From NCBI RefSeq assembly GCF_052857255.1, contig NC_135498.1:88764257-88828256 (forward strand): a stretch of 64,000 bases of DNA, read 5' to 3'. Numbering within the stretch: the first letter of the stretch is position 1; every line of letters begins with the position of its first letter. The position numbers were made by a program, and so were the translations under genes. Source of the DNA: Amblyomma americanum (Eukaryota > Arthropoda > Arachnida > Ixodida > Ixodidae). Shown here piece after piece: positions 33,241 to 42,984 of the stretch. The notes below the pieces were generated by a model. The model was given only the letters and a program-made list of their open reading frames with translations. It did no database searches and was not told the origin of the DNA.

Positions 33241-34338
33241 TCAGTCTAGATTCCGCCGCCCCCTTTTTGACGAGGAAGGAGCACTTCCTGCGCCGCACAC
33301 GTGCTTTGGGCCCTCCGTCTGCAGTAAACCTCACCCGCCGTCAAAAGACGAGGTTGCGCTTCGTAAAATCCGGGTCAAGATTGTCCTCGCGCTGACCATC
33401 ACGCGGTAATGGCTTCACTGCCGAAGCTTTTTCTCCATCTTAGGCTTATTTTATATGCCGCTTCCAGGCATCAGAGGTCGAAATTCCCCATCTACTGCGG
33501 GTCACCGAGCTTTAAAAACGACGAGATACTGGCGTCCGGTCGCAGTGGGCATTTTATAAGATAGTTCGGCATCTTATCATGCTTGAACGCAGTTAATGCA
33601 TCATCGGTGACTCCTCGACTTCATTCGATTGGCTAATCTAATAGCATTTATAATCCTCGGTTTTTTTCATTTGCATCAGAATTTTTTTTACGCTCTTAGG
33701 GAAGAAACACACCTCAAGTAACAAAATAAAGGGCAGATGAGATGAAAAGGAAGAACTGGAAAATATTGTGTGGGAAAGCATTGAACGTGTCTTCAGGGGA
33801 GGAAGGAAGAATATCGGGCTTACATTGTATGAATGGGTTTCAAGCATTTTTATTCCAAAGCAGTTTAAAGGGCGAAAAAAAACCAGTAGCTTTCCTTTCA
33901 TACCTTATCAATTACGATACCATCACGTGAAATGCACAGAGCACCATGTCCTGCAATTTGGTAGAAATTTTCAAATTTAGGCGTTAATGTTGCTTTACCT
34001 AAGGCATATTTTTGGATCAGGTTGAAGGAATAATTTCAAAAGCTGGAGCCTCTCCAGTCTCCTTTCAAAGCTCAGAAAGCCGTGCGTCCTCAAATCCGCC
34101 TTCACAGAAGTTCTGTGGCATATACAGTGTGGAAACAGCAGATTGTGGTTGTCGTCATGATTATTAGTCATTCAATAACGTTGAGCACGGCGGTTAGCTT
34201 GAAAGGTGAATAGGTAATTTCAAGCTTTGAGCGAAGCCAAATGAATGACGGATGCCGCAAAGCAGCACCAAAGAAGCAGCAGGTCTGTACGTTATGTTGT
34301 AGAGGGCATGAAACATTTAAATGCAAAAAAAACAAACC
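33241..34338. other. Mostly unassigned; possible LINE trace at the start
   Basis: 33260-33420 has a weak match in frame (LTRRQKTRLRFVKSGS) to the post-RNase H region of tick LINEs. The rest is AT-rich with no recognisable feature. Confidence 0.3.
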
Positions 34339-34343
34339 AAAAA
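34339..34343 (-). terminator. Pol III terminator of tRNA-Ala
   Basis: Five A on the plus strand, i.e. TTTTT on the minus strand, begin two bases after the tRNA 3' end. A second, longer T run lies at 34325-34332. Confidence 0.8.
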
Positions 34344-34344
34344 G

Positions 34345-34416
34345 TGGAGGAGCCGGGGATTGAACCCGGGACTTCTCGCATGCAAAGCGAGCGCTCTACC
34401 TCTGAGCTACACCCCC
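34345..34416 (-). tRNA. tRNA-Ala (anticodon TGC)
   Basis: A 72-nt intronless cloverleaf on the minus strand. D arm with A box TAGCTCAGAGGTAGAGC; anticodon stem CTCGC/GCGAG perfect with loop TTTGCAT (anticodon TGC; plus-strand positions 34382-34384); T arm CCGGG-TTCAATC-CCCGG including the B box. Acceptor GGGGGTG pairs with CTCCTCC, with the alanine-identity G3:U70 wobble present and one mismatch, T6-T67. Discriminator A73 present; CCA not encoded, as expected in eukaryotes. Followed by TTTTT. Probably functional; the single acceptor mismatch leaves some doubt. Confidence 0.92.
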
Positions 34417-34737
34417 GACGCGGTTCGATGGCTCTAGTGAGTCAAATGTTTTTGGCAGCGTTCACTACGGGTTAACAAAAATGATTAGTATATTAAAGGA
34501 AAGCTACAGCAGGGCATTTTTTTTTTACCTACACTGGCTAAACTATTGTAATCAGTATAGCATGACTCCATTTTTTTCGCTAGTGTACAAAAAGTGTAGC
34601 TCGGTGCACCTAAACGAACGCACATTTACTTGAAATTCAGCATGAGTAATACATTTTCTGCACCTTTTTTTTTTTGGTGAGGATAGCAGACGAAAACTGA
34701 AGGCGCGCGTTCGGAACACACAAAGACATTGTCATGC

Positions 34738-35063
34738 CCCGCCGCGGTGGCTCAGTGGTTAGGGCGCTCGACTACTGATCCGGAGTTCCCGGGTTCGAAC
34801 CCGACCGCGGCGGTTGCGTTTTTATGGAGGAAAAACGCTGAGGCGCCCGTGTGCTGTGCGATGTCAGTGCACGTTAAAGATCCCCAGGTGGTCGAAATCA
34901 TTCCGGAGCCCTCCACTACGGCACTTCTCTCTTCCTTTCTTCTTTCACTTCCTCGTTTACCCTTCCCTTACGGCGCAGTTCAGGTGTCCAACGATATATG
35001 AGACAGATACTGCGCCATTTCCTTTCCCCAAAACCAATCATTATTATTATTATTATTATTATT
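34738..35063 (+). mobile_element. SINE family A (plus), full length with target duplication
   Basis: The cleanest complete copy: head CCGCGGTGGCTCAGTGGTTA, B box GGGTTCGAACCC, TTTTTATGGAGGAAAAACGC, GTGCTGTGCGATGTCAGTGC, ACGTTAAAGATCCCCAGGTG, CTCCACTACGGCACTTC, pyrimidine tract, GAGACAGATACTGCGCCATT and an (ATT)n tail. Flanked by AGACATTGTCATGC (34724-34737) and AGACATTGTCTTGC (35064-35077), a 14-bp duplication with one mismatch, so a comparatively recent insertion. Confidence 0.95.
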
Positions 35064-35164
35064 AGACATTGTCTTGCGGGGAACGCCGCGAACGGTTGCG
35101 ATGGTGCTGAAAAGCCTTTGTTCAGCCAAAATAAAAAAATGAGAATTTTTAACGAGAACCGCAA

Positions 35165-35265
35165 TAGGTGGAGTCCTTATTCTAGGACCCCACTGGTCGA
35201 AGCCGGTAGCTTAGCCCTCCTGACCAAAAAAAAAAAACCTTTTGGGCCTGAAGGTCCGGGCAACC
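35165..35265 (-). mobile_element. LINE 3' terminal fragment (minus)
   Basis: GTGGAGTCCTTATTCTAGGA on the plus strand nearly repeats GTGGAGTCCTTATTTCAGGA from the 3' UTR of the LINE at 27112. This is a short 3' end of the same or a closely related family. Confidence 0.5.
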
Positions 35266-35276
35266 AAGCAGGGCCA

Positions 35277-35580
35277 CCCGCTGCGGTGGCTCAGTGTAAA
35301 GTTAGGGTGCTCGGCTACTGATCCAGAGTACCCGGGTTGGAACCCAACCGCGGGGGCTGCGTTTCGATTGAAGCGAAACGCAAAAGGCGCCCGTGTGCTG
35401 TGCGATGGAAGTGCACGTTAAAGATCACGTGGTCGAAATTACCCGGAGACTTAAACTAGGGCACCTGTTTATACTTTTCTTATTTCACTCCCTCCTTTAT
35501 CTCTTCCTTTAGGGCACGTTTCGGTTGTCCACCGAGATATGTGGCACAGTTACTGCGTCATTTATTTTCCTAAAAAAATT
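35277..35580 (+). mobile_element. SINE family A (plus), diverged
   Basis: Head CTGCGGTGGCTCAGTG, a B box degraded to GGGTTGGAACCC, body with small deletions, ending TTTATTTTCCTAAAAAAATT. Confidence 0.85.
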
Positions 35581-35595
35581 TGCTGCGGTTTAACT

Positions 35596-36210
35596 ACTGC
35601 TGAACTAGGTTAGAGTGCGAAGGCTGTGGTGCATCGCTGGTGTACTCAACAGACGCGGCTTGGGAGTTAAATGCGTTCCGCAAACTGTATAGGCCCACCC
35701 TGCGAGCTTCGCAAGTCGCGGGGCAGTTAATGGTTGGTCCGCGATAGGCTGGTGACCCAATGAACGCCGGCGGCCTATAGGTTCAGTGCCGCGTTTCTGC
35801 CACAGCGTTGTCAATGCCAACGCATGCGGCGTGTTTTCGTTGCGACTGCAGGAAAAATGAAACGGAAATTGCACGAACCTGCCCACTGGCTCAAGCGGAG
35901 CCACAATCGGTGCCACGTGCTGATAGTATGAAGGGTTGAAAGAGATACGAGAGGAAAGGTTAAAAGAAAGGACGCGTATCCCAAGAACCGTGTAATCTGA
36001 AGTGACGACGACGGTTTAGCAACATATGCCCCAGGTGACAAAGAGCCCCCGCCACATATATATACGAGAACCCCCGGATCCCAGGTCTGTAATTAAGGAC
36101 ACAAAGCCACAGAGCAGCTCACATCTGTCACTACCGCCACGTAGCTTAAAGCACGACCGAGGTGTCCACTGTCCCAGGGGGCCTGTTACGCCCCTTTCCT
36201 TTGGTTTCGA
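35596..36210. repeat. Repeat D, copy 1, interrupted by about 300 bp
   Basis: 35596-35830 aligns with 36500-36735 (shared blocks CTGCTGAACT.GGTTAGAG, AGACGCGGCTTGG, ACCCAATGAACGC, GGCGGCCTAT, GTTGTCA). About 36135-36205 (CACGTAGCTTAAAGC, GTGTCCACTG, TTACGC) aligns with 36745-36810. The intervening 35835-36130 has no counterpart in copy 2 and is therefore an insertion. Family unknown; MITE or solo-LTR origin are both possible. Confidence 0.55.
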
Positions 36211-36486
36211 AGCAGGGCCGCCTCCCATTCCTCTCTGTAAGCTTGGGGTTGCAATAGAGTGGTTGCGGCGCTGCTTCAGAGGCCTGCAAATATTCTTTGG
36301 CCTGGTCGACGGCAGGGAATGTGCACGCTTGCGTCGATGATAGCGGCAGCCTTAGCTTCTAGAGACTAAATCGCTCACAGGACTGAATGCTCATATTTTA
36401 GGCTGCTGAACTGCATACGTCACATTTAGAGAAGCCGCGCTCGCTCGGTCGCATCGTTATCGCTGAGTGGCCCTGGCTAAAAAAAA

Positions 36487-36815
36487 ATAGCTGCTAACAA
36501 CTGCTGAACTTGGTTAGAGAGTGAAAGCTGTTGTGCATCGGGCCAGTAGACGCGGCTTGGCGTCTGTAACGTTGAGTGCGTTCCGGGCACTGAATAGGCA
36601 GCGCGCCAACCCTGCAACCTTGGCAGATGTCAGTTTAATGGTTGATCGTGAGAGGTTGGTCACCCAATGAACGCGGCGGCCTATTACTGCAGTGCCGTAT
36701 GTCTGCCACAACGTTGTCAGCACTAATGCATGCACCCCACCTCCACGTAATTCAGAGCGCGATTGAGGCGTCCACTGATCCGGGGAGCCAGTTACGCGCC
36801 CTTTCATTTCCTTAA
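36487..36815. repeat. Repeat D, copy 2, uninterrupted
   Basis: A continuous ~330-bp copy of the repeat described at 35596-36210. No coding potential. Its uninterrupted form is what reveals the insertion in copy 1. Confidence 0.55.
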
Positions 36816-37140
36816 AATCATCGGAGAGCCGAACGTTGTCAACGCCAACGTCAATGAACGCAATGAACGCCGATGACCTATATAAACAGGCGAGAGCTCG
36901 GCTTCGGCGGTGGGGCGGCTGATGGACGTCATAGCTGTCACGTGGTTCACGGTCGGTTCAAGGTCGAACGCGCGCACGCGGCGCACACAGCGAAGAACCT
37001 ACGGAAGGGAATAGCAAAGCGTTCGCTTTAAAAAAAAAACATAGCACTAGCTAGTATGTTTCTCACTTTCGATAGACCCCTTGAGAGGACATAATAGTAG
37101 TGCTAAAAACAAGGGGGAAATGATACAGAAAAAAAAGCGT
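36816..37140 (+). promoter_or_regulatory. Promoter-like sequence with TATA box
   Basis: A TATATAAA at 36879-36886 follows small repeats (CAATGAACGC). The downstream part is GC-rich (CGAGAGCTCGGCTTCGGCGG) and ends at a TTCGCTTTAAAAAAAAAA string seen in a similar form at 52662. This could belong to a mobile element (LTR-like) or a host promoter; no gene is recognisable downstream. Confidence 0.3.
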
Positions 37141-37253
37141 TAAACCCCTAACTGCGCAGTGAAGAACGAAGTGAAATAAGTAAGCTGAAAATAAACAGGA
37201 TACCTTGACCAGTAACTCAAGCTGCAGTAGTAACAGTAGTAAACAAATTGCTT

Positions 37254-37505
37254 GCGGGTCCCGGGTTCGAACCCGACCGTGGCTTCCTCATATCGGTGGA
37301 GGCGAAACGCAAAGGCAGCCATGTGCTGTGCGATATCAATGCACACGAAAGATCAGCAGGCGGTCGAAATTATTCCTACGGCACCTCTTTATCTCTTTTT
37401 TTGCTTCACTTCCATCTTCCTCTTGTCCCTTACGGCGTGGTTCGGGTGTCCACTGATATGCGAGACAATTACTGTGCCATTTTCTTTTCTCATAAAGCAA
37501 TCCAA
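37254..37505 (+). mobile_element. SINE family A (plus), 5'-truncated
   Basis: Begins in the B box (GTCCCGGGTTCGAACCC), then GTGGAGGCGAAACGC, ATTATTCCTACGGCACC, pyrimidine tract and GAGACAATTACTGTGCCATT. Confidence 0.85.
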
Positions 37506-37539
37506 TTTTCTTAGCGCAGAATATTGTACAAAATTTAAA

Positions 37540-37840
37540 AAAAATGGGCAGCGGCTTAGCTCGTCTATGCCAGGATATACCTAGCGAAAGCTAAGGCATA
37601 GCATGGTTAGCCCTGGTTAATCTTGATTGCAAGTCCAGGTTAGTCTGGTTGTCTAGCTATGTGTTTTCGCATTACAGACGACAGAGCTGTGGTTGCGGCG
37701 CACGCGAGCTCTCCTTTTCAATCCTCCTCAATGTTATCAGGCATGCGACGCAGCTGGCGAAGCGAGCGAAGGCGAGCGCAACGACGATAGATGGAAGGAT
37801 GAAAAAAACATTAATGTCATCAAATTTGAAATGTTCATGA
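37540..37840. repeat. Repeat E: CTTAGCTCG...CTATGCC motif region
   Basis: GGCAGCGGCTTAGCTCGTCT followed by ATGCCAGGATATACCTAGCG recurs in a diverged form at 59717-59765. It is probably part of a dispersed tick repeat, family unknown. Confidence 0.4.
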
Positions 37841-38820
37841 CCCTCACGCGTTACTAGGCGCCATGGCCGATCCTCGGTCCAGGATTGCCCACTTTACAGC
37901 TGCCAGCGTGGCTCGGCGTACGAGAAATCGTTGCGCTTCCTCGTCCTAGCTGGCCAGCAAGTGCTCCCACTGCGTCACACTCGGGTGGTCTATTTTAGGC
38001 TCTAAGTCTGCATGGGGGCAGGTCCATGTGACATCCTCGAGTGTAGGTTTTCACTGGCACCACGGACATTCGTCTGGCTATAGTGTAGGGAAAATCTTGT
38101 GTTGTTTGTGCAGGTGCGTAGGCAGCGCCAGTCTACCACATCCTCTTTGGATAGCCTTTTGAGTGAGGCTGGGTAGCGCTTCCGCTGACCCCTGTAATGA
38201 TCGAGTGTCTCAGTACATGGGGGTAACAGGGTCAAAGGTGCCCGCTGTGGAATGTGTTGAGTCTGCTCGGTTCACGTACCCTGGAGCTAATTCGTCTGCT
38301 GCCAAGTTGCCCCTCATCCCCTCATGTCCCGGAACCCGTACTATATTATGTTTGGTGTTTATGTGTCTTCTCCTCGTGTGTAGAATATGATTGGCGATGC
38401 TGTCGATCCTGCCTCTTGTGTAGTTTCTGCGTGCTTCTTTAGAGCCCGTCACTAAAGTGAGGTTCCGTCCTGTTACGTTGCCGTGCGACATTGCCAGAGC
38501 AATGGCGGCCTCTTCAGCTGTCTCTATGCTTGGGAATTTAATCGTTGCGTTGGTTATTTCTTTCCCTCCTTCGTCTGTTACAACGGTGATCGTTGTGCGT
38601 TGGTATCGGTACTTTGCTGCGTCCGTGTAGACTACGCCGGGATTGCGGCTGAATTGCCAGCCGTGTGCTCGGAATCTGGCTTGTCGTATTTCATGGTGTA
38701 TATTGGGCTCCATGTGACTGGCTATAGGTCTTACCCGGATGTTGTTTCTGTCTTCACTATTAATCTCCTCCTTGTCTTTTTGTGTGCACAGGGGTAGCCC
38801 AAATTTCTTCATTAGGTGTC
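37841..38820 (-). pseudogene. LINE RNase H domain fragment (minus)
   Basis: A long open minus frame from 38893 to 38210 contains a complete RNase H outline: PGVVYTDAAKYRYQRTTITV (first Asp), TAEEAAIALAMSHG (Glu), LTLVTGSKEARRN where T-D-S is T-G-S (Asp lost), and HNIVRVPGHEGMRGNLAADE (His and last Asp). The C-terminal zinc-containing tail follows in another frame (LDHYRGQRKRYPASLKRLSK, DVVDWRCLRT) to about 37990. It is the 5'-truncated 3' end of an I-type LINE related to but distinct from the one at 27-33 kb. Confidence 0.75.
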
Positions 38821-39690
38821 TTCCCGTTATGAAACCGGATGCCGTTTGGGTGGATGCCGCATGCACGGGTGAGGACGCGGTTGTAGCTATCACGAACCCC
38901 TCCCTACAGCCGATTGCTACCCTTCACTTATCTCCCACTGCCACTTCGGAGGAGGCTGAATAGGCCGCTATTACCCTAGCCAACACGCGCACGGAGGCCC
39001 GGTATATACTTTCGGACTCTAATACTGCCATCCTAAATTTCGCCTGCGGGAGAGTTCACGTCCCTGCATTTCGAATATTGAACTCCCTCGCCGCACACTC
39101 GCCCCGCAACATGGAGCTGATATGGGTGCCTGCCCACTTCTGGAATCCAGGAAACGAGGCTGCCAACGCTTTAACCCGCGGTTCTCTCAACCGGGCACCG
39201 GCGGCCTCCGATCTGGGGTTCTCACGGGAGCGCATGCATTCCTTCAGTGAACTGACGCAGGCCTGCAAAGCCGAGCGTCGGCTGTACCCCCACCCCATCC
39301 CTCTCTCGACAATTATCATCAGACACTTTGGAGGCGGCTCCAAACACGCACCTTACCCTCCCCTTATATACGCTCGCGCTATCACCAAGTCCACACAAAC
39401 CCCTCCTGCACCCTCTGCCACCACCCTAAAGCCACTCTCGATCATATCCTTTTCCTCTGCCCGGCGGATCCTCCCGCGCGGGGCCAGGAGCACGTTACCA
39501 CTTGGGAGGCTTGGGAGAACCTATGGCGGCTCTGAGGACCCGGCCACGCAAGCCATCGCCACAGGCCGGACTCCCAGCGTCATGAGCTTCCGGGACATGA
39601 AGGTTTGAGTGCAGTGGGGCCGTGCGGGGGCCCAAGGACCTGTGCGTCCTAAACTCCCCTGTATGTAATAAAGATTCCACCACCACCTTC
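38821..39690 (+). pseudogene. LINE RNase H domain fragment (plus)
   Basis: The plus strand begins abruptly in an RNase H domain: PDAVWVDAACTGEDAVVAIT (Asp), TATSEEAE then a stop, AAITLANTRTEARYILSDSN (Asp), LIWVPAHFWNPGNEAANALT (His, Asp). The C-terminal part follows, open to 39608. AATAAAGATTCCACCACCACC at 39668-39688 is the 3' tail. It is joined head to head with the minus fragment at about 38820. One stop disrupts the domain. Confidence 0.75.
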
Positions 39691-39805
39691 CCGTTCAGGT
39701 TTGAGTGAGTCTGTCTAGTTGCGCACTGCGTTGCGCTTCTCGTAGTTCGTTGAAGGTGTTCGATACTCCCAGTGCCATTTGCTTTTCGGTTGGTGTTGAC
39801 ATCGG

Positions 39806-40123
39806 AATAATAATATTTATTGGTTTTTGAGGAAAGGAAATGGCACAGTATCTGTCTCGTATATCGGCGGACACCTGAACCGCGCTGTAAGGGAAGGGAT
39901 AAAGGAGGGAGTGAAAGAAGAAAGGAAGAATTAGAGGTGCCGTAGTGGAGGGCTCCGGAATAATTTCGACCGCCTGGGGTCTTTAACGTGCACTGACACC
40001 GCTCAGCATTCGGGCGCCTTAGCGTATGGCCTCCATAAAAACGCAGCCGGCGTATTCGGGTTCGAATCCCTGAACTACGGATCAGTAGCCGAGCGCCCTA
40101 ACCACTGAGCCACCGCTGCGGGT
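39806..40123 (-). mobile_element. SINE family A (minus), full length
   Basis: AATAATAATATTTATTGG tail, GGAAATGGCACAGTATCTGT, body, TTCGGGTTCGAATCCCTG B-box complement and ACCACTGAGCCACCGC head end. It directly precedes the inverted-repeat locus. Confidence 0.9.
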
Positions 40124-40130
40124 TCACATT

Positions 40131-40227
40131 CGAAGTTTGAGCGCAGTTTTGTACGCTTTGCGTAGTATGGTGTCGATTTGTAGTCTCTTGCTTGTTTAGT
40201 TTTGGCGTCACGATTATGGGCACTAAC
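40131..40227. repeat. Extra partial copy of the inverted-repeat unit
   Basis: 40131-40200 repeats 40598-40668 in the same orientation (AAGTTTGAGCGC, ACGCTTTGCGTAG, GTCGATTTGT). It is joined at 40201 to GGCGTCACGATTATGGGCAC, which belongs to the outer end of the arm and is itself tandemly repeated at 40235-40254. It looks like an internally deleted third copy. Confidence 0.6.
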
Positions 40228-40980
40228 AGCGTTTTCGCGTCACGATTATGGGCACAAACAGCTGAACTGAACGAGACATGAGGAAGAATTTTATATGCTT
40301 GGAAAAGGGATGACGACACCTCAGTTACCATTATCATCAAATGGAAGTCAGAGTGCTTGGATTGTGGCTGCAAAACACAGGCGATGTAGGAAAACCACCG
40401 CCTCTCTTAAGAATACAACAGAGCAAGTCGCCAGAATCGTGGGAAGAGTCAGCACTAAAAAGAAGGGGATGAGAGAACAGGCACCCTAAGACTTACAGAC
40501 AGTCTACTGATGAGCAGCGTAGCGTAGTCTCCCCTATTACGCACTAAACAAGCAGGAGAGGCTACAAATCGATACCATACTACGAAAAGTGACATTGGAA
40601 GTTTGAGCGCCGTTTTTTACGCTTTGCGTAGAATGGAGTCGATTTGTGGTCTCTCTTGCTTGTGTAGTTCGTGGTAGGGGAGACTGTACGTTACCCTGCT
40701 CGTGACGAGACTGTTATCCTGATATCCTGCTCTCATCCTTTTCTTTTTAGTGCTGACTCTTCGTACTTTTCTGGTGACTTGCACTGTGGTTTCTTACCAG
40801 AGGCGATGGTTTTGCTACATCGTCCTGCGTTTTGCAGCCACATTCCAAGCGCTCTGCCTTCCGTTTGATGATAATGGTAACTGAGGTGACGTCATTCTTT
40901 TTACAAGCACATAGAGGAGTCCTTCACCATGGCTCGTTCAGTAGCGCTGTTTGTGCCCATATTCTTGACGCGAAAACGCT
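40228..40980. repeat. Large inverted repeat (two ~360-bp arms, ~32-bp loop)
   Basis: The left arm 40228-40589 is the imperfect reverse complement of the right arm 40622-40980. Matching blocks include AGCGTTTTCGCGTCA at the outer left against TGACGCGAAAACGCT at the outer right, CCTCAGTTACCATTATCATC against GATGATAATGGTAACTGAGG, GAGTCAGCACTAAAAAGAA against its complement at 40744-40761, and GTAGTATGG/GTAGAATGG by the loop. No convincing coding frame. If transcribed it would fold into a long hairpin. Not built from the SINE or LINE families seen here. Confidence 0.8.
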
Positions 40981-41002
40981 AGCCAATCTTTCCCCTGCGG
41001 AA

Positions 41003-41842
41003 ATGAAAATATATTGTTTTTTTGGGAAAGGAAATGGCGCATTATCTGTCTCACATATCGGCGGACACATGAACCGCACCGTAAGGGAAGGAATATAGGA
41101 GAGAGTGAAAGAAGAAAGGAAGAAAGAGGTGCCGTAGCGGAGGGCTGCGGAACAATTTCGACCCCCTGGGGATCTTCCGCCGTTGTGGCTCAGTGGTTAG
41201 GGCGCTCGGCTACTGGTCTGGAGTTCCCGGGTTCAAACCCGACAGCGGCGGCTGCGTTTTTATGGAGGCAAAACGCTAAGGCGGCCGTATGCTGTCCGAT
41301 GTCCGTGCACGTTAAAGATCACCAGGTGGTCGAAATTATTCCGGAGCCCTCCAATACAGCACCTCTTTCTTTCTTCTGTAACTCCCTCCGTTATCCCTTC
41401 CTTTACGGCGCTGTACAGGTGTCCAACGATATATGAGACAGATACTGCGCCATTTCCTTTCCCCAGAAACCAATTATTATAATTAATATTAATATTAATA
41501 TTATTATTACATCCGTCATCCGGTTCACAACTCGGCTGGTACGACGCAATGCTGCAGATGCGTCCACCCGGTGCCTTCTCTTCGCGACTCATGTGCCGGC
41601 AAGCTGTTGCTGGTTGCCAACGATATATGAGACAGATACTGCGCCATTTCGTTTACCCCAAAACCAATTATTATTATTGTTATTATTATTATTATGATCT
41701 TTAACGAACACTGACCACGCACAGCGCATGGCCACCTTAGCGTTTCGCCTCCATTGAAACGGGGCCGGCGCGGTCGGGTTCGAACCCGGGAGCTCCGGAT
41801 CAGTAGCCGAGCGCCCCAACTACTGAGCCAAAGCGGCGGGTT
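41003..41842 (-). mobile_element. SINE family A (minus), split by insertion
   Basis: The 3' half is at 41003-41176 (GGGAAAGGAAATGGCGCATT to CCCCCTGGGGATCTT). The 5' half is at 41696-41842 (GATCTTTAACGAACACTG to the head complement ACTACTGAGCCAAAGCGGC). The halves meet at GATCTT, which is duplicated at 41171-41176 and 41696-41701, so the 519 bp between them is one insertion. Confidence 0.85.
41177..41695 (+). mobile_element. SINE family A (plus) with extra 3' sequence and second SINE tail
   Basis: A full-length SINE (41177-41510, head CCGTTGTGGCTCAGTGGTTA to an ATTAATATT-rich tail) is followed by 106 bp of unrelated sequence (41511-41616) and then a second SINE 3' end (AACGATATATGAGACAGATA through (ATT)n, 41617-41695). 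The GATCTT duplication encloses the whole block, suggesting one insertion of a read-through transcript. Confidence 0.7.
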
Positions 41843-42109
41843 CCGCTGCAGCCCAAAAATGGGGCAGTTGTAGTAGTGGTTTAATAAAATAATAAACAGA
41901 AAGGAAGCAAAAGTGTTTAACGGGACAGCAATAAGGTGCTCGTGTCGCAGAAAAGCCGGTGTCGTCGGCGTCTTCGGCCGTGAGCAAAAAATAGCGCATC
42001 TCGGTGGACACCTGAAGTACGCCGTAATGGAAGGGATTTTCCCTTCTTTTAAGGCACGGGTACGAGTGTCCAGCGAGTATTGTGAGACAGGCGTCATTTT
42101 CTTTTATTT

Positions 42110-42160
42110 AAAACAACTTAGTTTTTCCTCCATAAAAATGCAGCCGCCGCGGTCGGGTTC
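42110..42160 (-). mobile_element. SINE family A head fragment (minus)
   Basis: TTTTTCCTCCATAAAAATGC then the B-box region CGGTCGGGTTC. It forms the left arm of the palindrome centred at 42160/42161. Confidence 0.7.
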
Positions 42161-42415
42161 GAACCCGACCACGCCGGCTGTGTTTTTATGGAGGAAAAAC
42201 GCTAAGGCGCCCGTGTGCTGTGCGATGTGAGTGCACGTTAAAGATACCCAGGTGGTCGAAATTATTGCGGAGCCCTCCACTACAGCACCTCTCCCTTTCT
42301 TCTTTCACTCCCTCCTTTATCCCTTCTCTTACGGCGCGGTTCAGGTGTCCTACGATATGAGACAGATACTGCGCCATTTCCTTTCCCTAAAAATCAATTA
42401 TTATTATTATTATTT
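42161..42415 (+). mobile_element. SINE family A (plus), starting inside the B box
   Basis: GAACCCGACCACGCCGGCTG, TTTTTATGGAGGAAAAACGC and the complete body to an (ATT)n tail. Fused at the B box to an opposite-strand fragment of the same SINE. Confidence 0.9.
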
Positions 42416-42421
42416 CATTTC

Positions 42422-42498
42422 AATTCTCTTCCCTTACGGCCCGGTATGGGTGTCCACCGAGATATGTGAGACAGGCATCGTTTGCTTTCCTTAAAAAA
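42422..42498 (+). mobile_element. SINE family A 3' fragment
   Basis: CCCTTACGGCCCGGTATGGG, GTGTCCACCGAGATATGTGA and GAGACAGGCATCGTTTGC: a diverged 3' end. Confidence 0.6.
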
Positions 42499-42984
42499 GG
42501 GTATTTTCATTTTCCTTGCATTAGGGCGCGGTTCGAATGTCCATGAAGATATGTTTCCTTTCCTTAAACTGTCGGGCAAGCGGTCGCACCAAGGACGATG
42601 GCATTTCGTGGATTCCTTGGGAATGCTGCAATACGCTGTCGCGTGCTAGCTGCTCTTAAAGGCGAAGCTTAAGCGTCGTCCAAATTTTTTGCTAGCTCCG
42701 GCGTCGGCCATCGATACTGAAGCACCTGAGCAGGGGCAGCGGAAATAAAGGACAGCAGGCAGAACGGAGATATGAAATGAAAAGGTTCAGGGGAACTCGC
42801 GGAGAGGATAGGGGAGAGGTAATATACACAAGCTATTTACACAATAAGAATTGTGTACAGGTTGCGCGCGTGATTAGTTCATGATGAGGCAAAAACCTGC
42901 TTTGAGTCGTCGCGGCGGCTTGAGCGGTAAGAACGGGGAGGTCGCATGAAGTTGGAAATTATGGCTGCGACGTGGAGACGACCA
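42499..42984. other. No clear feature; weak SINE-like traces
   Basis: 42515-42570 contains a further degraded SINE 3' end (GGGCGCGGTTCGAATGTCCA). The remainder, including 42640-42900, shows nothing recognisable. Confidence 0.4.
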
